64,000 nt of DNA from an uncultured Actinomycetes bacterium (GTDB lineage: Bacteria > Actinomycetota > Actinomycetes > Nanopelagicales > Nanopelagicaceae): assembly GCA_903836945.1 (NCBI GenBank), contig CAILSO010000019.1, forward strand, positions 1-64,000, in the 5' to 3' direction. Below, one piece after another: positions 35,058-43,943 of this stretch. The notes beneath the pieces were generated by a model. That model was not told the DNA's origin, ran no database searches, and was given only the letters and a program-made list of their open reading frames with translations. Every line of letters starts with the position of its first letter. The stretch's first letter is position 1. The position numbers were made by a program, and so were the translations under genes.

Positions 35058-36542
35058 TTATTTAACTGGCCCAACAATTCTCTCGGCAGCAAGACGACCG
35101 GAGATTAGAACCATTGGAACGCCGACGCCAGGTTGAGTTCCAGAACCAGCAAAGACTACGTTCTCAAAACCCTTAGCTAAATTCTTCGATCTAAAAGGCC
35201 CGGTCTGGAAGAAGGTATGTGCCGCAGCAAATGGTGCGCCAGCCTCCATGCCCTGCTCCTTCCAATCTAATGGCGTGGTCATATGCTCAACTTCTATAGA
35301 GTCACCAAATTCCGCGTAGCCACGCGCCTCCATTGTTGCGATCATTCGATCACGATACTTAGGACCCTCAATTTTCCAATCGATATCCGCGGTTAAGTTT
35401 GGAGTAGGGAAGAGGATGTAATAAGAGTTCTTACCCTTTGGCGCTAAAGATTTATCGTCATGAGTCGGGACCGTGACCAACAAACTTGGATCGGTCATCA
35501 ACTTCTTCTTATTAATTAATTCATCAAATACGCCATCCCATGATTGACCAAAGTGAATATTGTGATGGGCCAGGTGGTCATAACTCTTATTCGAACCAAC
35601 TAAGAGAGTCACGCATGAAGGGGAATAATTCAGGCGCTTAACCGCGGCGGGTGTGCGACCTAGAAGTTCGCGCCAGGCAACTGCTATATCCGGATTTAGA
35701 ATAAGCGCATCACATTCAATGCGGTCACCTTTATCTGTGATTACCGCGGTTGCCCGACCATTTGAATGTTCCACAGTTGTGACGGTTTGGTTATATTTAA
35801 AATCAACACCGTGTTTCGCTGCCGCCCCGGCGAGAGCTCGAGGTACGGCATGCATGCCACCCTTTGGAAAGAAGACGCCATTGACCGAATCCATATATGC
35901 AATGACGGCATATATTGCTAGTGCTTGTTGTGGGCTTACTCCAGCATACATTGCTTGGAATGAGTAAACCTTTTGAGTTCTAGGATCCTTTAGGTATTGA
36001 TTAACCTTTGGCGCTAGTTTTCTAAAACCACCAAGCGCTACCAACTTTGCGAGGTTCGGTGTTAGCAAATTAAGCGGGGAATCGATATTTCGATCAATAA
36101 AATCATTCATCTCATATTTGTATAACTTAGTTACAAAATCAACATAACGACCATAGCCAGCTGCCTCATCGGCGCCGATGACATTTCTGATCTCTTCTTG
36201 CATGCGGCCAGTCTCGGCGTGAACATCAAGGGAAGTACCATCATGGTAAAAAGCGCGATACAAGGGCTTGAGCGGAAGAAGTTCTAACCAATCTTCCAAC
36301 TTCTCACCAACGCAAGATAGAGCATCTTGAATCAGGTCAGGCATTGTCAAAACAGTTGGGCCAGTATCAAAGGCATAACCATCTTTATTTAAAAGTCCGT
36401 TGCGACCTCCCGGCACGCTTTCGCGTTCGACGACCGTAACTTTTCTGCCTGTTCCAGCGATGCGCAAGGCCGCACTTAATCCACCTAACCCAGCTCCAAC
36501 TATTACAACGTGATCAGTCTTTCCGGTTACTTTACGAACCAT
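35058..36542 (-). CDS. crtI: Phytoene desaturase
   Basis: A 494-residue CrtI-type FAD enzyme that turns phytoene into lycopene or a less desaturated product. The dinucleotide-binding motif VVIVGAGLGGLSAALRIAG is at about 12-30, AFDTGPTVLTMP at about 57, and the family C-terminal signature VVFAGSGTQPGVGVPMVLISG at about 462. No signal peptide. It begins directly after the crtE stop (TAAATG). A second, divergent CrtI-like enzyme is coded at 39088. Confidence 0.94.
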   Translation of the reverse strand: MVRKVTGKTDHVVIVGAGLGGLSAALRIAGTGRKVTVVERESVPGGRNGLLNKDGYAFDTGPTVLTMPDLIQDALSCVGEKLEDWLELLPLKPLYRAFYHDGTSLDVHAETGRMQEEIRNVIGADEAAGYGRYVDFVTKLYKYEMNDFIDRNIDSPLNLLTPNLAKLVALGGFRKLAPKVNQYLKDPRTQKVYSFQAMYAGVSPQQALAIYAVIAYMDSVNGVFFPKGGMHAVPRALAGAAAKHGVDFKYNQTVTTVEHSNGRATAVITDKGDRIECDALILNPDIAVAWRELLGRTPAAVKRLNYSPSCVTLLVGSNKSYDHLAHHNIHFGQSWDGVFDELINKKKLMTDPSLLVTVPTHDDKSLAPKGKNSYYILFPTPNLTADIDWKIEGPKYRDRMIATMEARGYAEFGDSIEVEHMTTPLDWKEQGMEAGAPFAAAHTFFQTGPFRSKNLAKGFENVVFAGSGTQPGVGVPMVLISGRLAAERIVGPVK

Positions 36543-37619
36543 TTAGGCTCTCCGATTTGTTACTAGGTTGGCAAGTTCAATTAAGAATTTCTTGGATTCT
36601 TCGGTAATCAATTTGGAGTCAATTGCATTTAGGGCTTCTTTGGTTAGGTTAGAAATAAGGGATTCAATCTCGGCCAAGGCGCCGCAATTAGTTATTACTT
36701 CGCGGATGGCAATCACTTCTTCGGCGCTTAGATTTGGATTTCCCAAGGCCTTTGAAATTTTAACCTTATCGGCTTCATTTGCTAGCTCCATGGTCTTTGC
36801 AATTAGAACGGTGCGTTTACCTTCACGGAGATCATCACCTGCCGGCTTTCCGGTTTCCGCCGGGTCACCAAAGATTCCAAGCACATCATCACGCAATTGA
36901 AAGGCTTCACCAAGGGGTAGACCAAACTTTGAGAAAATTTCATAATAGTTTTCTGGCTTCGCACTTCCAAGTGCCGCCCCAAAATGAAGCGGCCGCTCAA
37001 TTGTGTACTTTCCAGATTTATATCTTGCTACCTTGAGTGAACGCTCTACTGATTGCGATCCCAGGGCTTGCTCGTAAATATCTAAATATTGCCCAGCCAT
37101 AAGTTCTACGCGCATTTCATCGTACATAGCCTGGGCGCGAATTAAATCTGAAGTCGCAATACCCGACTGATGCAAAGCTTTTGCTGACCAAACTAAGGCA
37201 AGATCACCAATCAAAATTGCTGCCGATATTCCAAATTGTTCTGCAGAACCTTGAAGCGATTGCGAGATATGCATCTTTTCAAAGGCTCGATGCACCGACG
37301 GTGCGCCACGTCTCGTGTCTGATCCATCCATCACATCGTCATGCATAAGTGCACACACGTGCACTAGTTCAAGGGTTGCGCAGGCGCGCAGAATTTCTTT
37401 AGTGGGTTCACTTCCAGTGGCTAGGAACCCGATGTAGGCAAAGATTGGTCGTAATCGCTTTCCACTATCAAGGAGAAAATTTTGCATCGCAGTCGCTACC
37501 GGTGCTAATTCCGAACCAATCTCATGAAGATATGCATTCTCTTCATTGCAGATCGCGGCAAGCTCGTTATTAATCGCTTCACGTAGCTCTTTTAGCGTTG
37601 CGGTTTTCACTGAATTCAC
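36543..37619 (-). CDS. crtE: Polyprenyl diphosphate synthase, probably geranylgeranyl-PP synthase
   Basis: Condenses isopentenyl diphosphate units onto an allylic starter to supply the C20 substrate of CrtB. The first aspartate-rich motif is HDDVMDGSDTRRG (about residue 94), the second QLRDDVLGIFGD (about 250); GSGKRLRP-type residues appear as DSGKRLRP near 52. At 358 residues it matches actinobacterial IdsA/CrtE proteins. The residues before the first motif that would fix chain length (LVHVCALMH) fit a medium-chain product. The GTG at 37619 has a leaderless promoter; it heads crtE-crtI-crtB. Confidence 0.92.
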   Translation of the reverse strand: MNSVKTATLKELREAINNELAAICNEENAYLHEIGSELAPVATAMQNFLLDSGKRLRPIFAYIGFLATGSEPTKEILRACATLELVHVCALMHDDVMDGSDTRRGAPSVHRAFEKMHISQSLQGSAEQFGISAAILIGDLALVWSAKALHQSGIATSDLIRAQAMYDEMRVELMAGQYLDIYEQALGSQSVERSLKVARYKSGKYTIERPLHFGAALGSAKPENYYEIFSKFGLPLGEAFQLRDDVLGIFGDPAETGKPAGDDLREGKRTVLIAKTMELANEADKVKISKALGNPNLSAEEVIAIREVITNCGALAEIESLISNLTKEALNAIDSKLITEESKKFLIELANLVTNRRA

Positions 37620-37625
37620 TCGGTA

Positions 37626-37635
37626 AGGGTAACCT
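37626..37635. promoter_or_regulatory. Overlapping divergent -10 elements of crtE and metF
   Basis: Minus strand: TACCCT (37631-37626), six bases, GTG of crtE. Plus strand: TAACCT (37630-37635), eight bases, ATG of metF. The two elements share two base pairs, so the two starts should exclude each other on one DNA molecule. Confidence 0.6.
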
Positions 37636-37643
37636 GCGTTGCT

Positions 37644-38492
37644 ATGACTATCTCAGTGGAATTCTTCCCGCCCAAGGATGAGGCTGGCGAGATACGTCTC
37701 TGGGAGGCGATGACTTCCCTCACAGCCCTTGCGCCAGAATTTATCTCAGTAACCTATGGGGCGGGTGGAAGTACGCGAGATCGCACCGTCCGAATAACTA
37801 AAGAGATTACCGATCGCACGGGAATTGCAACAGTGGCCCACCTAACTTGTGTTGGGTCAAGCAAGAGTGAGCTCGGCGAGATTCTGGCGCAATATCGAAG
37901 CGTTGGGATTAGAAGCATTCTCGCTTTGCGAGGTGACCCAGTGGGCGGCCCGGCATCACCATGGATAAGTACTCAAGATGGCTTTGATCATGCTGATCAA
38001 CTAGTTGAATTAGCGGCAAACTTTGGTGGATTTGAAATCGGTGTTGCCGCATTCCCAGATGGTCATCCAGCAAGCGGTGGAAATTTAGCTAAAGATATCG
38101 ATGTCTTATTGCGTAAGGAAGAATTAGGCGCAACATTTGCAACTACGCAATTTTTCTTTGATAGCAATAAATGGCAAGAGCTGGTCAACAAACTTCATAA
38201 TCGTGGCTCTAAATTAACCGTTATCCCAGGAATTTTGCCGATCACAAATGTAAAACAACTTAAGCGAGCCGCCGAATTAGGCGGAACGCCAATCCCCCCA
38301 AGTATCGAAGCGCAATTTAGTGCGATCGCTGAAGATTCCGAAGCAGTAAGAAAATTGGGAGTGGAGATTGCAACCGACCTCTGTAAAGAATTATTGGCCC
38401 TTAGCGCCCCTGGATTACATTTCTACACCATGAATAATGCAACCGCGACTCTTGAGATCGCAAATAACTTAGGGTTAGTAAAGAATGGATAA
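37644..38492 (+). CDS. metF: 5,10-methylenetetrahydrofolate reductase
   Basis: Makes 5-methyl-tetrahydrofolate for methionine synthesis. A 282-residue TIM-barrel flavoprotein, with EFFPPKDE (catalytic Glu, about 6-13), SVTYGAGGSTRDRT (about 36), AHLTCVG (about 65), ALRGDPVGG (about 93) and QFFFDSNKW (about 172). Its lack of the long NADH-type N-terminal arm is like mycobacterial Rv2172c, which also sits beside a prenyl synthase. The end overlaps the CDP-alcohol phosphotransferase gene by eight bases. Confidence 0.93.
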   Translation: MTISVEFFPPKDEAGEIRLWEAMTSLTALAPEFISVTYGAGGSTRDRTVRITKEITDRTGIATVAHLTCVGSSKSELGEILAQYRSVGIRSILALRGDPVGGPASPWISTQDGFDHADQLVELAANFGGFEIGVAAFPDGHPASGGNLAKDIDVLLRKEELGATFATTQFFFDSNKWQELVNKLHNRGSKLTVIPGILPITNVKQLKRAAELGGTPIPPSIEAQFSAIAEDSEAVRKLGVEIATDLCKELLALSAPGLHFYTMNNATATLEIANNLGLVKNG

Positions 38493-39099
38493 CTATTTCA
38501 ATACCTGGTCGCAGCTTCATGGGGGAGCGCAAGTCAAAGGGGTTGTAAAGGTCTGGCTAACAATTGCCTATAAAGCAGCAAGAACTTTAACTAAACTTAA
38601 GGTCAGGCCAAATGCAATAACTTTGCTTGGCCTGTTATTCGCAGTAGCAACTTGGCGATTTGCCCATAGTTGGTTTTCCGCACTTTTAATTATTTTCTCG
38701 CTAATTTTTGATGGCCTAGATGGTTCGCTAGCAATTCTGCAAAATGTCACCTCAAAAACTGGCGCGGTTATAGATTCGGTCGTTGATCGAATTTCCGAAT
38801 TCTTTTGGGCCCTTGCTCTGGTTGCGATAGGAGCCAATTGGGCGGTTGTATTTGCCGCAGTTGCTTTGGCTAGTTCTCAAGAATATCTTCGCGCGCGCGC
38901 TGGCGGATTGGGATTAACGCAAATCGGAGTTGTTTCAATAGCAGAGCGTCCGGTTCGAGCAATAATTACGGCCATCGCACTTCTCTCGATTCATTCGAGC
39001 CTGAAATTGGTAAATGGATTAGCAATTATTTGGTTGCTAATTCAATTCTTTGCTTTCGTCCAAGTAAGCAAAAGCGCGAAGGCGAGATTACTTAGCTAA
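38485..39099 (+). CDS. CDP-alcohol phosphatidyltransferase family membrane protein, altered motif
   Basis: A 204-residue membrane protein with about six helices, resembling PgsA-type enzymes that exchange CMP of CDP-diacylglycerol for an alcohol such as glycerol phosphate or inositol phosphate. The family motif is D-x2-D-G-x2-A-R-x8-G-x3-D-x3-D. Here it reads DGLDGSLAI, eight residues, GAVIDSVVD: all acidic residues and spacings are present, but the Arg is Ile. A conserved YLRARAGGLG and IAERPVRA follow. The alcohol substrate is unknown and activity is uncertain because of the substitution. It converges with the CrtD-like gene (12-base overlap). Confidence 0.83.
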   Translation: MDNYFNTWSQLHGGAQVKGVVKVWLTIAYKAARTLTKLKVRPNAITLLGLLFAVATWRFAHSWFSALLIIFSLIFDGLDGSLAILQNVTSKTGAVIDSVVDRISEFFWALALVAIGANWAVVFAAVALASSQEYLRARAGGLGLTQIGVVSIAERPVRAIITAIALLSIHSSLKLVNGLAIIWLLIQFFAFVQVSKSAKARLLS

Positions 39100-40587
39100 G
39101 CCAATAGCTTCTGCGACTATTTCGGCGCTAAGTCCGACCATAGGAAGCCCACCACCAGGGTGCGCCGATCCACCAACGCAGAATAAATTTTCTAGCGGCG
39201 AGCGATTCTTGGCCCGTAGGAATGCCGACCTTGCGCCATTACTTGAGGTGCCATAGATCGAACCACCGGGTGCCATTACTGAATTCTCTAGATCAAGTGG
39301 CGTACGAAACTCCATCACATCTAGTCGGGGAGTTACATCGAGGCCAAGTTCATCGAGCTTAGAAATTAATTGCTGCGCATATCTTTCAGGCTCCTTGCTC
39401 CAATCAAAACCATTTGATGGTTCATGGCGCGGGGCATTCACCAATACAAACCATGCCTCCTTATTTTCACCCTTAACCATCAGTGGATCATTTGGGGCGC
39501 AGATATAAATGGTCGGATCGGTTACTGAGGTTCTATCTTTAAAGATCTGATCAAATTCGGCATCATAATTCTTTGGGAAAAATATATTGTGATGTGCCAT
39601 TTTGCGAGGCTTCCCAAGTAGTTTTGAATTATCTAAACCGAGCAATAATGAGAATCCAGCAAGGGACTTGCCAGCCTTCTTTAATCTTTTGCGTTCTGAA
39701 TCGACAGCTCGCACATCCTTGGAGATGAGTTTGTTGTAGACATACTCAGCATCTGCATTGGCTACAACAAAGTCAGCATCAATCTTTAAATTTCCAAGGG
39801 CGACTCCGGTGACCTTTCCGGCAGTGGACTCTATGGATGTAACTTCGCTACCCAGATGTATTTTCACACCAAGCTCGGTGCAGCGATCGGCTAGGGCTGT
39901 GGCTAAACCACCAATGCCACCTTGGATATGCCAGGCCCCAAAGGAACTCTCAACGAAGGCAATAGTTAGTAATACTGCCGGAACTCGCCGTGGATCAGAG
40001 CCGCTATAGGTGGCATAGCGATCGATGATCATCTTTAGATAAGGATCTGTGGTGTATTTCTTCGTCAGCGTGCGAAGAGAAGTAAGCGGCGCTATCAACT
40101 TCAAATCAGCTAGGAAGCCGCGACGCTTGACTAATTGATAGAGCGATTGAAGTTCGGACTCAACAAAAGGGGTGCGTGCCACATCCCACATATGTTCGGC
40201 TCGTTGCATCAAGTTGTGCCATTGATCGGCGGATTTCTTTCCTAATTTATTTTCAATCTCAGCACATATTCCTGGCAATGAGAGATTTGGAAAGGTTAGC
40301 TGGGTTCCATCACTAAAGTTATAGTCAAATGCCGGGTCTACCGGATCTAATTTAAGAATGTGTTCAATTCGCTTTCCAGTCTTTAAAAAGAGATCGCGAT
40401 AGACCGCAGGCAGCGTGAGAAGTGAAGGCCCAGTATCGAAGGCATAATCACCAATCCACTCCGTACGACACTTGCCGCCGACCCGATCGGATGCCTCATA
40501 GATTTCAACAAAGTGGCCAGCCTTTGCCAATCTTGCAGCGGTCGAAAGTCCACCGACTCCGGCGCCGATAACTATTACTTTGCTCAT
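39088..40587 (-). CDS. CrtI/CrtD-like carotenoid desaturase
   Basis: A 499-residue FAD-dependent desaturase: dinucleotide motif VIVIGAGVGGLSTAARLAKAG at the N-terminus, DYAFDTGPSLLTLP (about 52) and C-terminal NLFCVGGSAHPGGGLPMVGL (about 467). It is clearly different from the CrtI at 35058. Linkage to CruF and CruG suggests a 3,4-desaturase acting on hydroxylated lycopene, the CrtD step (inference). The ATG at 40587 is chosen because TACGGT lies six bases upstream and the FAD motif starts at once; an in-frame GTG/ATG further up at 40611 lies in cruG. Confidence 0.88.
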   Translation of the reverse strand: MSKVIVIGAGVGGLSTAARLAKAGHFVEIYEASDRVGGKCRTEWIGDYAFDTGPSLLTLPAVYRDLFLKTGKRIEHILKLDPVDPAFDYNFSDGTQLTFPNLSLPGICAEIENKLGKKSADQWHNLMQRAEHMWDVARTPFVESELQSLYQLVKRRGFLADLKLIAPLTSLRTLTKKYTTDPYLKMIIDRYATYSGSDPRRVPAVLLTIAFVESSFGAWHIQGGIGGLATALADRCTELGVKIHLGSEVTSIESTAGKVTGVALGNLKIDADFVVANADAEYVYNKLISKDVRAVDSERKRLKKAGKSLAGFSLLLGLDNSKLLGKPRKMAHHNIFFPKNYDAEFDQIFKDRTSVTDPTIYICAPNDPLMVKGENKEAWFVLVNAPRHEPSNGFDWSKEPERYAQQLISKLDELGLDVTPRLDVMEFRTPLDLENSVMAPGGSIYGTSSNGARSAFLRAKNRSPLENLFCVGGSAHPGGGLPMVGLSAEIVAEAIGLAK

Positions 40588-40589
40588 AG

Positions 40590-41642
40590 TTACACCGTAC
40601 GCCCGCGCCATTGGAGAGTATTCCTCTTGTGACCTAAAAGTGAGAGAAAGATTAAATAGCTTAGATAGATTATCGAAATTGGATGCAGAATCGCCATGAG
40701 TGGGTTGGATTTAGTTTTGATAGCTGAAATTGCTCTTGAAAGAATAATTATAAAGAGAGCCAAACTTGAAATTAAAAGTGGAATAACCCCGGTGAAAATT
40801 AAGATAGATAATGCAATGATTGTTCCGGAAATTCCGCCAAAAGCCTTCCAAAGTGATTTTGCATATCCCTCTTTTAGCGAAGTGGCGCTTTTGTACATTC
40901 GGCAGCTAGCGATCGAACTTGCCTCTGCAACGTTTCCTCTAAATTTTTCTGCAACTAGCGCCCGCGCCAATTCCAAGTCATCCAAGACCTCTGACTTTAT
41001 GGCGCCATGGCCTCCGATGCTTTCATAGGCCGAGCGTTTGATTATTAAGAATTGACCATTAGCAATCGTCATTGATCTATTTGGAAAGAGCTCGAAAATC
41101 CTAAGCGGCACGCTAGCTAGCCATGACCACTGCAACAAAGGTTGGATTAGCTTTTCGATCAGCGACCCGGCAATCTGACGAGGGTATGGCGAGATGTAAT
41201 CCCAGCCATTCTTTCGCATTTTGGCTATCGAACTTGCGATAGCCAAAGTTGAAAGACGAACATCTGCATCTAAGAAGACCAGAAATTCTCCGCTGCCAGA
41301 TTCGGCAAGTTGGGAGCAGGCAAAATTCTTGCCAAGCCATCCTGGGGGTAGGGGCTTACCGGTGATTAGTTTTACCGAAAAGCGTGAAACTAATTCGGCG
41401 GTGTTATCAGTTGAATTATCATCCAAGACATAGATTTTTGAATTATTCAGGTTTAAATTTCCAGTCGCACTTGTAAGTGAATCGACAACATTCTCCGATT
41501 CATTTCGCATTGGAAGCAAAATGTCAACGGAATTCTCAATAAATGCTCTCTTATTTGGCTTAATGGTAGGCATAGTTAGTGAATTCAAAATTACTAAAAA
41601 GAGTGGGATTAGATTTATAAGTATTAATATTTTATTAAACAT
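40590..41642 (-). CDS. cruG: Carotenoid glycosyltransferase, CruG/CrtQ-like family 2
   Basis: A 350-residue membrane-bound family 2 glycosyltransferase. The nucleotide-sugar domain shows VDILLPMRNESENVVDSL (about 40), YVLDDNSTDNTAE (about 71) and FLVFLDADVRLS (about 120). GWLGKNFACSQLA is the block typical of the CruG/CrtQ group. One helix at the N-terminus and three near the C-terminus anchor it. CruG adds a sugar to the hydroxyl of myxol-type carotenoids. cruF ends three bases before it and the CrtD-like gene follows. The sugar donor is unknown. Confidence 0.82.
   Translation of the reverse strand: MFNKILILINLIPLFLVILNSLTMPTIKPNKRAFIENSVDILLPMRNESENVVDSLTSATGNLNLNNSKIYVLDDNSTDNTAELVSRFSVKLITGKPLPPGWLGKNFACSQLAESGSGEFLVFLDADVRLSTLAIASSIAKMRKNGWDYISPYPRQIAGSLIEKLIQPLLQWSWLASVPLRIFELFPNRSMTIANGQFLIIKRSAYESIGGHGAIKSEVLDDLELARALVAEKFRGNVAEASSIASCRMYKSATSLKEGYAKSLWKAFGGISGTIIALSILIFTGVIPLLISSLALFIIILSRAISAIKTKSNPLMAILHPISIIYLSYLIFLSLLGHKRNTLQWRGRTV
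40594..40599 (-). promoter_or_regulatory. Leaderless -10 element of the CrtD-like gene
   Basis: Minus strand: TACGGT, six bases (GTAACT), ATG. It lies within the last codons of cruG, giving the desaturase an independent promoter. Confidence 0.55.
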
Positions 41643-41644
41643 AA

Positions 41645-42457
41645 TTAACTGTGGTCAGGTTTTCCAACAGTTAATGCAAATAAATATGGCGCAAGCAATA
41701 GCCCCATTATGCCGCCGCCAAGCAAGGCAATCCCGGGGCGATGGAAGAAGAAAATGTTTCCGACGATTCCTGAAAATAAGGTCCAGGCCAAAAGTAAATC
41801 TGGAATCCGAGAATTTGCCCCAATTTTGCGACGTTCCTTTGGTAGGGCGAGATGAAGGATTGCCATCAGCCCCATTCCAGCCAATAGCCATCCAAATGAA
41901 TTTGATAGTGGCACGTTTGCATCAAAGGGAAGAGTTGGGCCATGAGCTTTCCAGGTCCAGCGACCAGCCGAAACCATTTGTGGGTCTAGAAATAAATCCC
42001 AGGCCATTAATCCAAAGCCACCATATAGAAAGACCCAATGTGGTGTGGTTTTTCTCGCGGCAATCAATATTGGATGCGCCAACATAATCCAGGCAAAAGG
42101 CACGATCAAAGGTACGCCGTAAATTTCATAGCCAAGTGATGCGCTATAGGTGTACGTACCAAATGGCCATCCGGTACGGCTTCCGATCTGTTCAACCAAA
42201 AGTGCAAAGGAAAATGTAATCAAAAGTAAGGTAACAAAGTATCGAAAACCATAATTTAAAAGTGCATGCACAAGCATGGTGGTTGCGCCAAAGGCAACAG
42301 TGGCAATAGTTATGGATGTAAGTAACTGGCCATCAACAAGAGGATAGGCAATTTGTAATGCAATAGTTGCAATAAAAAATATATTAAGAAGTATTAGCGC
42401 CTTCGCGTTGGCTCCGCGCCGAGAATTGCGCTTTGGCCGGTATTGGCGAATAGACAT
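41645..42457 (-). CDS. cruF: Carotenoid 1,2-hydratase (CruF family)
   Basis: CruF adds water to the psi-end 1,2 double bond of acyclic or monocyclic carotenoids, giving the 1-hydroxyl. The 270-residue protein has about seven membrane helices and the family pattern: LVEQIGSRTGWPFGTYTYS, YGVPLIVPFAWIMLAHP, MAWDLFLDPQMVSAGRWTW and VPLSNSFGWLLAG. The ATG at 42457 is chosen because conserved sequence begins after it; the frame is open to 42544 but overlaps the upstream gene. The acidic residues are candidates for proton donation. Confidence 0.88.
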   Translation of the reverse strand: MSIRQYRPKRNSRRGANAKALILLNIFFIATIALQIAYPLVDGQLLTSITIATVAFGATTMLVHALLNYGFRYFVTLLLITFSFALLVEQIGSRTGWPFGTYTYSASLGYEIYGVPLIVPFAWIMLAHPILIAARKTTPHWVFLYGGFGLMAWDLFLDPQMVSAGRWTWKAHGPTLPFDANVPLSNSFGWLLAGMGLMAILHLALPKERRKIGANSRIPDLLLAWTLFSGIVGNIFFFHRPGIALLGGGIMGLLLAPYLFALTVGKPDHS

Positions 42458-42483
42458 GAAGCAATTCTGCCTTACTTCTTGGG

Positions 42484-43149
42484 CTAAAGAGTGCCGTGTT
42501 CTTCGATGATGGCAAAGCGAGCGAAGAGTTCCTCGGCATACCAATCCAACTCAGAGGTTTGGGTGATGGCCTTTTGGTGCGCCGCCCCGCGGTAGGCGAA
42601 ATCCTTAATTGCGCTAGCTGACTGCCATCTCGAGAAAGTTCCTTGTAAGCCTATAGGCGCCTCACCAATGCCGATGGCGCTTAAGAGTCCAGGTGTTGAT
42701 TTAAGACTTAGCGTTACTGGGGGAACTGCGCGCCAAAATTTATTGTTTAAGCGCCACTTAATTCGCGCCCTCGTAATTGCTGCGATTGGTCCATCCCAAT
42801 TAAGACTGGCATTCTCTTTAGCGAAGGGATTCTTAGCTGACCAGCTTCCTTTAGAAGAAATTGGTTGGAGGATTGCACGGTATTCTGATTTAGCAAATTT
42901 GCGCCAGCTATTAACGGTTCCTGAGTTATTAAAACTTTCAAAGTGCTCTTTCTTGAGAGTAACTATGAGACCCCAGCGCCGTGGATCTGCATCTCTTGGA
43001 GTGAAGGTTTCGCCCTTACCAGTACCTAATAATTTATAAAACTTAATCTTTCTATTAAAAATTAGCGACAGATGGTCAAAGCCCATATGAAAAATTGCAA
43101 GTGGGAGATAGATCAGTTTTATTCGCCAGAAATATATAACTGTGATCAT
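42484..43149 (-). CDS. Spheroidene monooxygenase (CrtA)-like protein
   Basis: A 221-residue member of the CrtA-like family. The characteristic C-terminal block is present: TRARIKWRLNNKFWRAVPPV, SAIGIGEAPIGLQGTFSRW and FAYRGAAHQKAI, then WYAEELFARF. CrtA of purple bacteria inserts oxygen at C-2 of acyclic carotenoids next to a C-1 ether or hydroxyl. Presence in a CruF-CruG-desaturase operon supports a carotenoid substrate, but family members also occur outside carotenoid clusters. The first 35 residues are hydrophobic or basic, perhaps a membrane contact. It overlaps the hydrolase gene by four bases. Confidence 0.8.
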   Translation of the reverse strand: MITVIYFWRIKLIYLPLAIFHMGFDHLSLIFNRKIKFYKLLGTGKGETFTPRDADPRRWGLIVTLKKEHFESFNNSGTVNSWRKFAKSEYRAILQPISSKGSWSAKNPFAKENASLNWDGPIAAITRARIKWRLNNKFWRAVPPVTLSLKSTPGLLSAIGIGEAPIGLQGTFSRWQSASAIKDFAYRGAAHQKAITQTSELDWYAEELFARFAIIEEHGTL

Positions 43150-43943
43150 TTTGCTAGTTTCGCGGTCGCAATAATCTCGGCGCTTACTTCATCAGGGTGG
43201 TCCCACATCGGCGCATGACCTGAATCAGGAAGTACCAGCCACTTCGCATGTTTTGGAAGCAAGGAACGCTCTTGCGATGTCTTGGCGGGAAGCGTGTTAT
43301 CGCTATCGCCAAAAATAATCGTCACCGGAACTTCCTCGGAGATTGGTTTATCAAATCGCTTTCCGAGCATTGCATCCCATGCCGGGTAATAACCAGTTGA
43401 TGTTCCCATAGCTACCGCAGCATCAATGCAGAGTTCGATTGGAAGCTCGCGCCACTTTGGACTTACCGAACTAAAACCAATCTGCCTGGCCCATTCGTAC
43501 TTCAATAATTTAGGAGCAGCCCCACGCAAACCGGCAGCCATTAATCTTGAAGTTGCAGAACCTGGAAGTCTTGCGTTGTATGGCGCCAGCCAAAGACCGG
43601 CAGGGGCTAAGCCGGTAAGTGATTTAATTCTTTGCGGATAAAGCGCCGCAAGTTCCAGCCCAATCCAACCGCCGAGTGAGTTTCCAGCGATATGAAATTT
43701 ATTAAACTCATAGAGATCTGCAATTTCTAGGACCGCTTTGCCCAGCGCAACTGGGTCCATCTTGTGATCTGGTGGCAGCGGGGTATTTCCATGCCCAGGT
43801 AAATCAATTAGAACTACTTTAAATTTTTCTGCGAGCTGCGCAATTATGGGAGTCCAAACCGAACTTGCCGAACCCATTCCGTGAACCAAGAACAATGGCT
43901 CGCCTTCGCCAATTACTTGACTCCAATAAGGCTTCTTAATCAT
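43146..43943 (-). CDS. Alpha/beta hydrolase
   Basis: A 265-residue soluble alpha/beta-hydrolase. Oxyanion HG in FLVHGMGSASSVW (about 20), nucleophile Ser in IAGNSLGGWIGLELAA (about 88), Asp in IIFGDSDNTLP (about 212) and His in LPDSGHAPMWDHPDE (about 243). It resembles the MhpC/esterase group; the substrate is unknown. It is coupled by overlaps to the CrtA-like gene downstream and the YbaK gene upstream. A role with esterified or glycosylated carotenoids is possible but not shown. Confidence 0.85.
   Translation of the reverse strand: MIKKPYWSQVIGEGEPLFLVHGMGSASSVWTPIIAQLAEKFKVVLIDLPGHGNTPLPPDHKMDPVALGKAVLEIADLYEFNKFHIAGNSLGGWIGLELAALYPQRIKSLTGLAPAGLWLAPYNARLPGSATSRLMAAGLRGAAPKLLKYEWARQIGFSSVSPKWRELPIELCIDAAVAMGTSTGYYPAWDAMLGKRFDKPISEEVPVTIIFGDSDNTLPAKTSQERSLLPKHAKWLVLPDSGHAPMWDHPDEVSAEIIATAKLAK

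Noticed and set aside
41521-42087. A 188-codon plus-strand open frame across cruG and cruF.
   Set aside because: It is antisense to two well-supported carotenoid genes and resembles no family; likewise the antisense frames at 10484-10966, 31856-32278, 42668-43039, 44255-44833 and 48603-49067.
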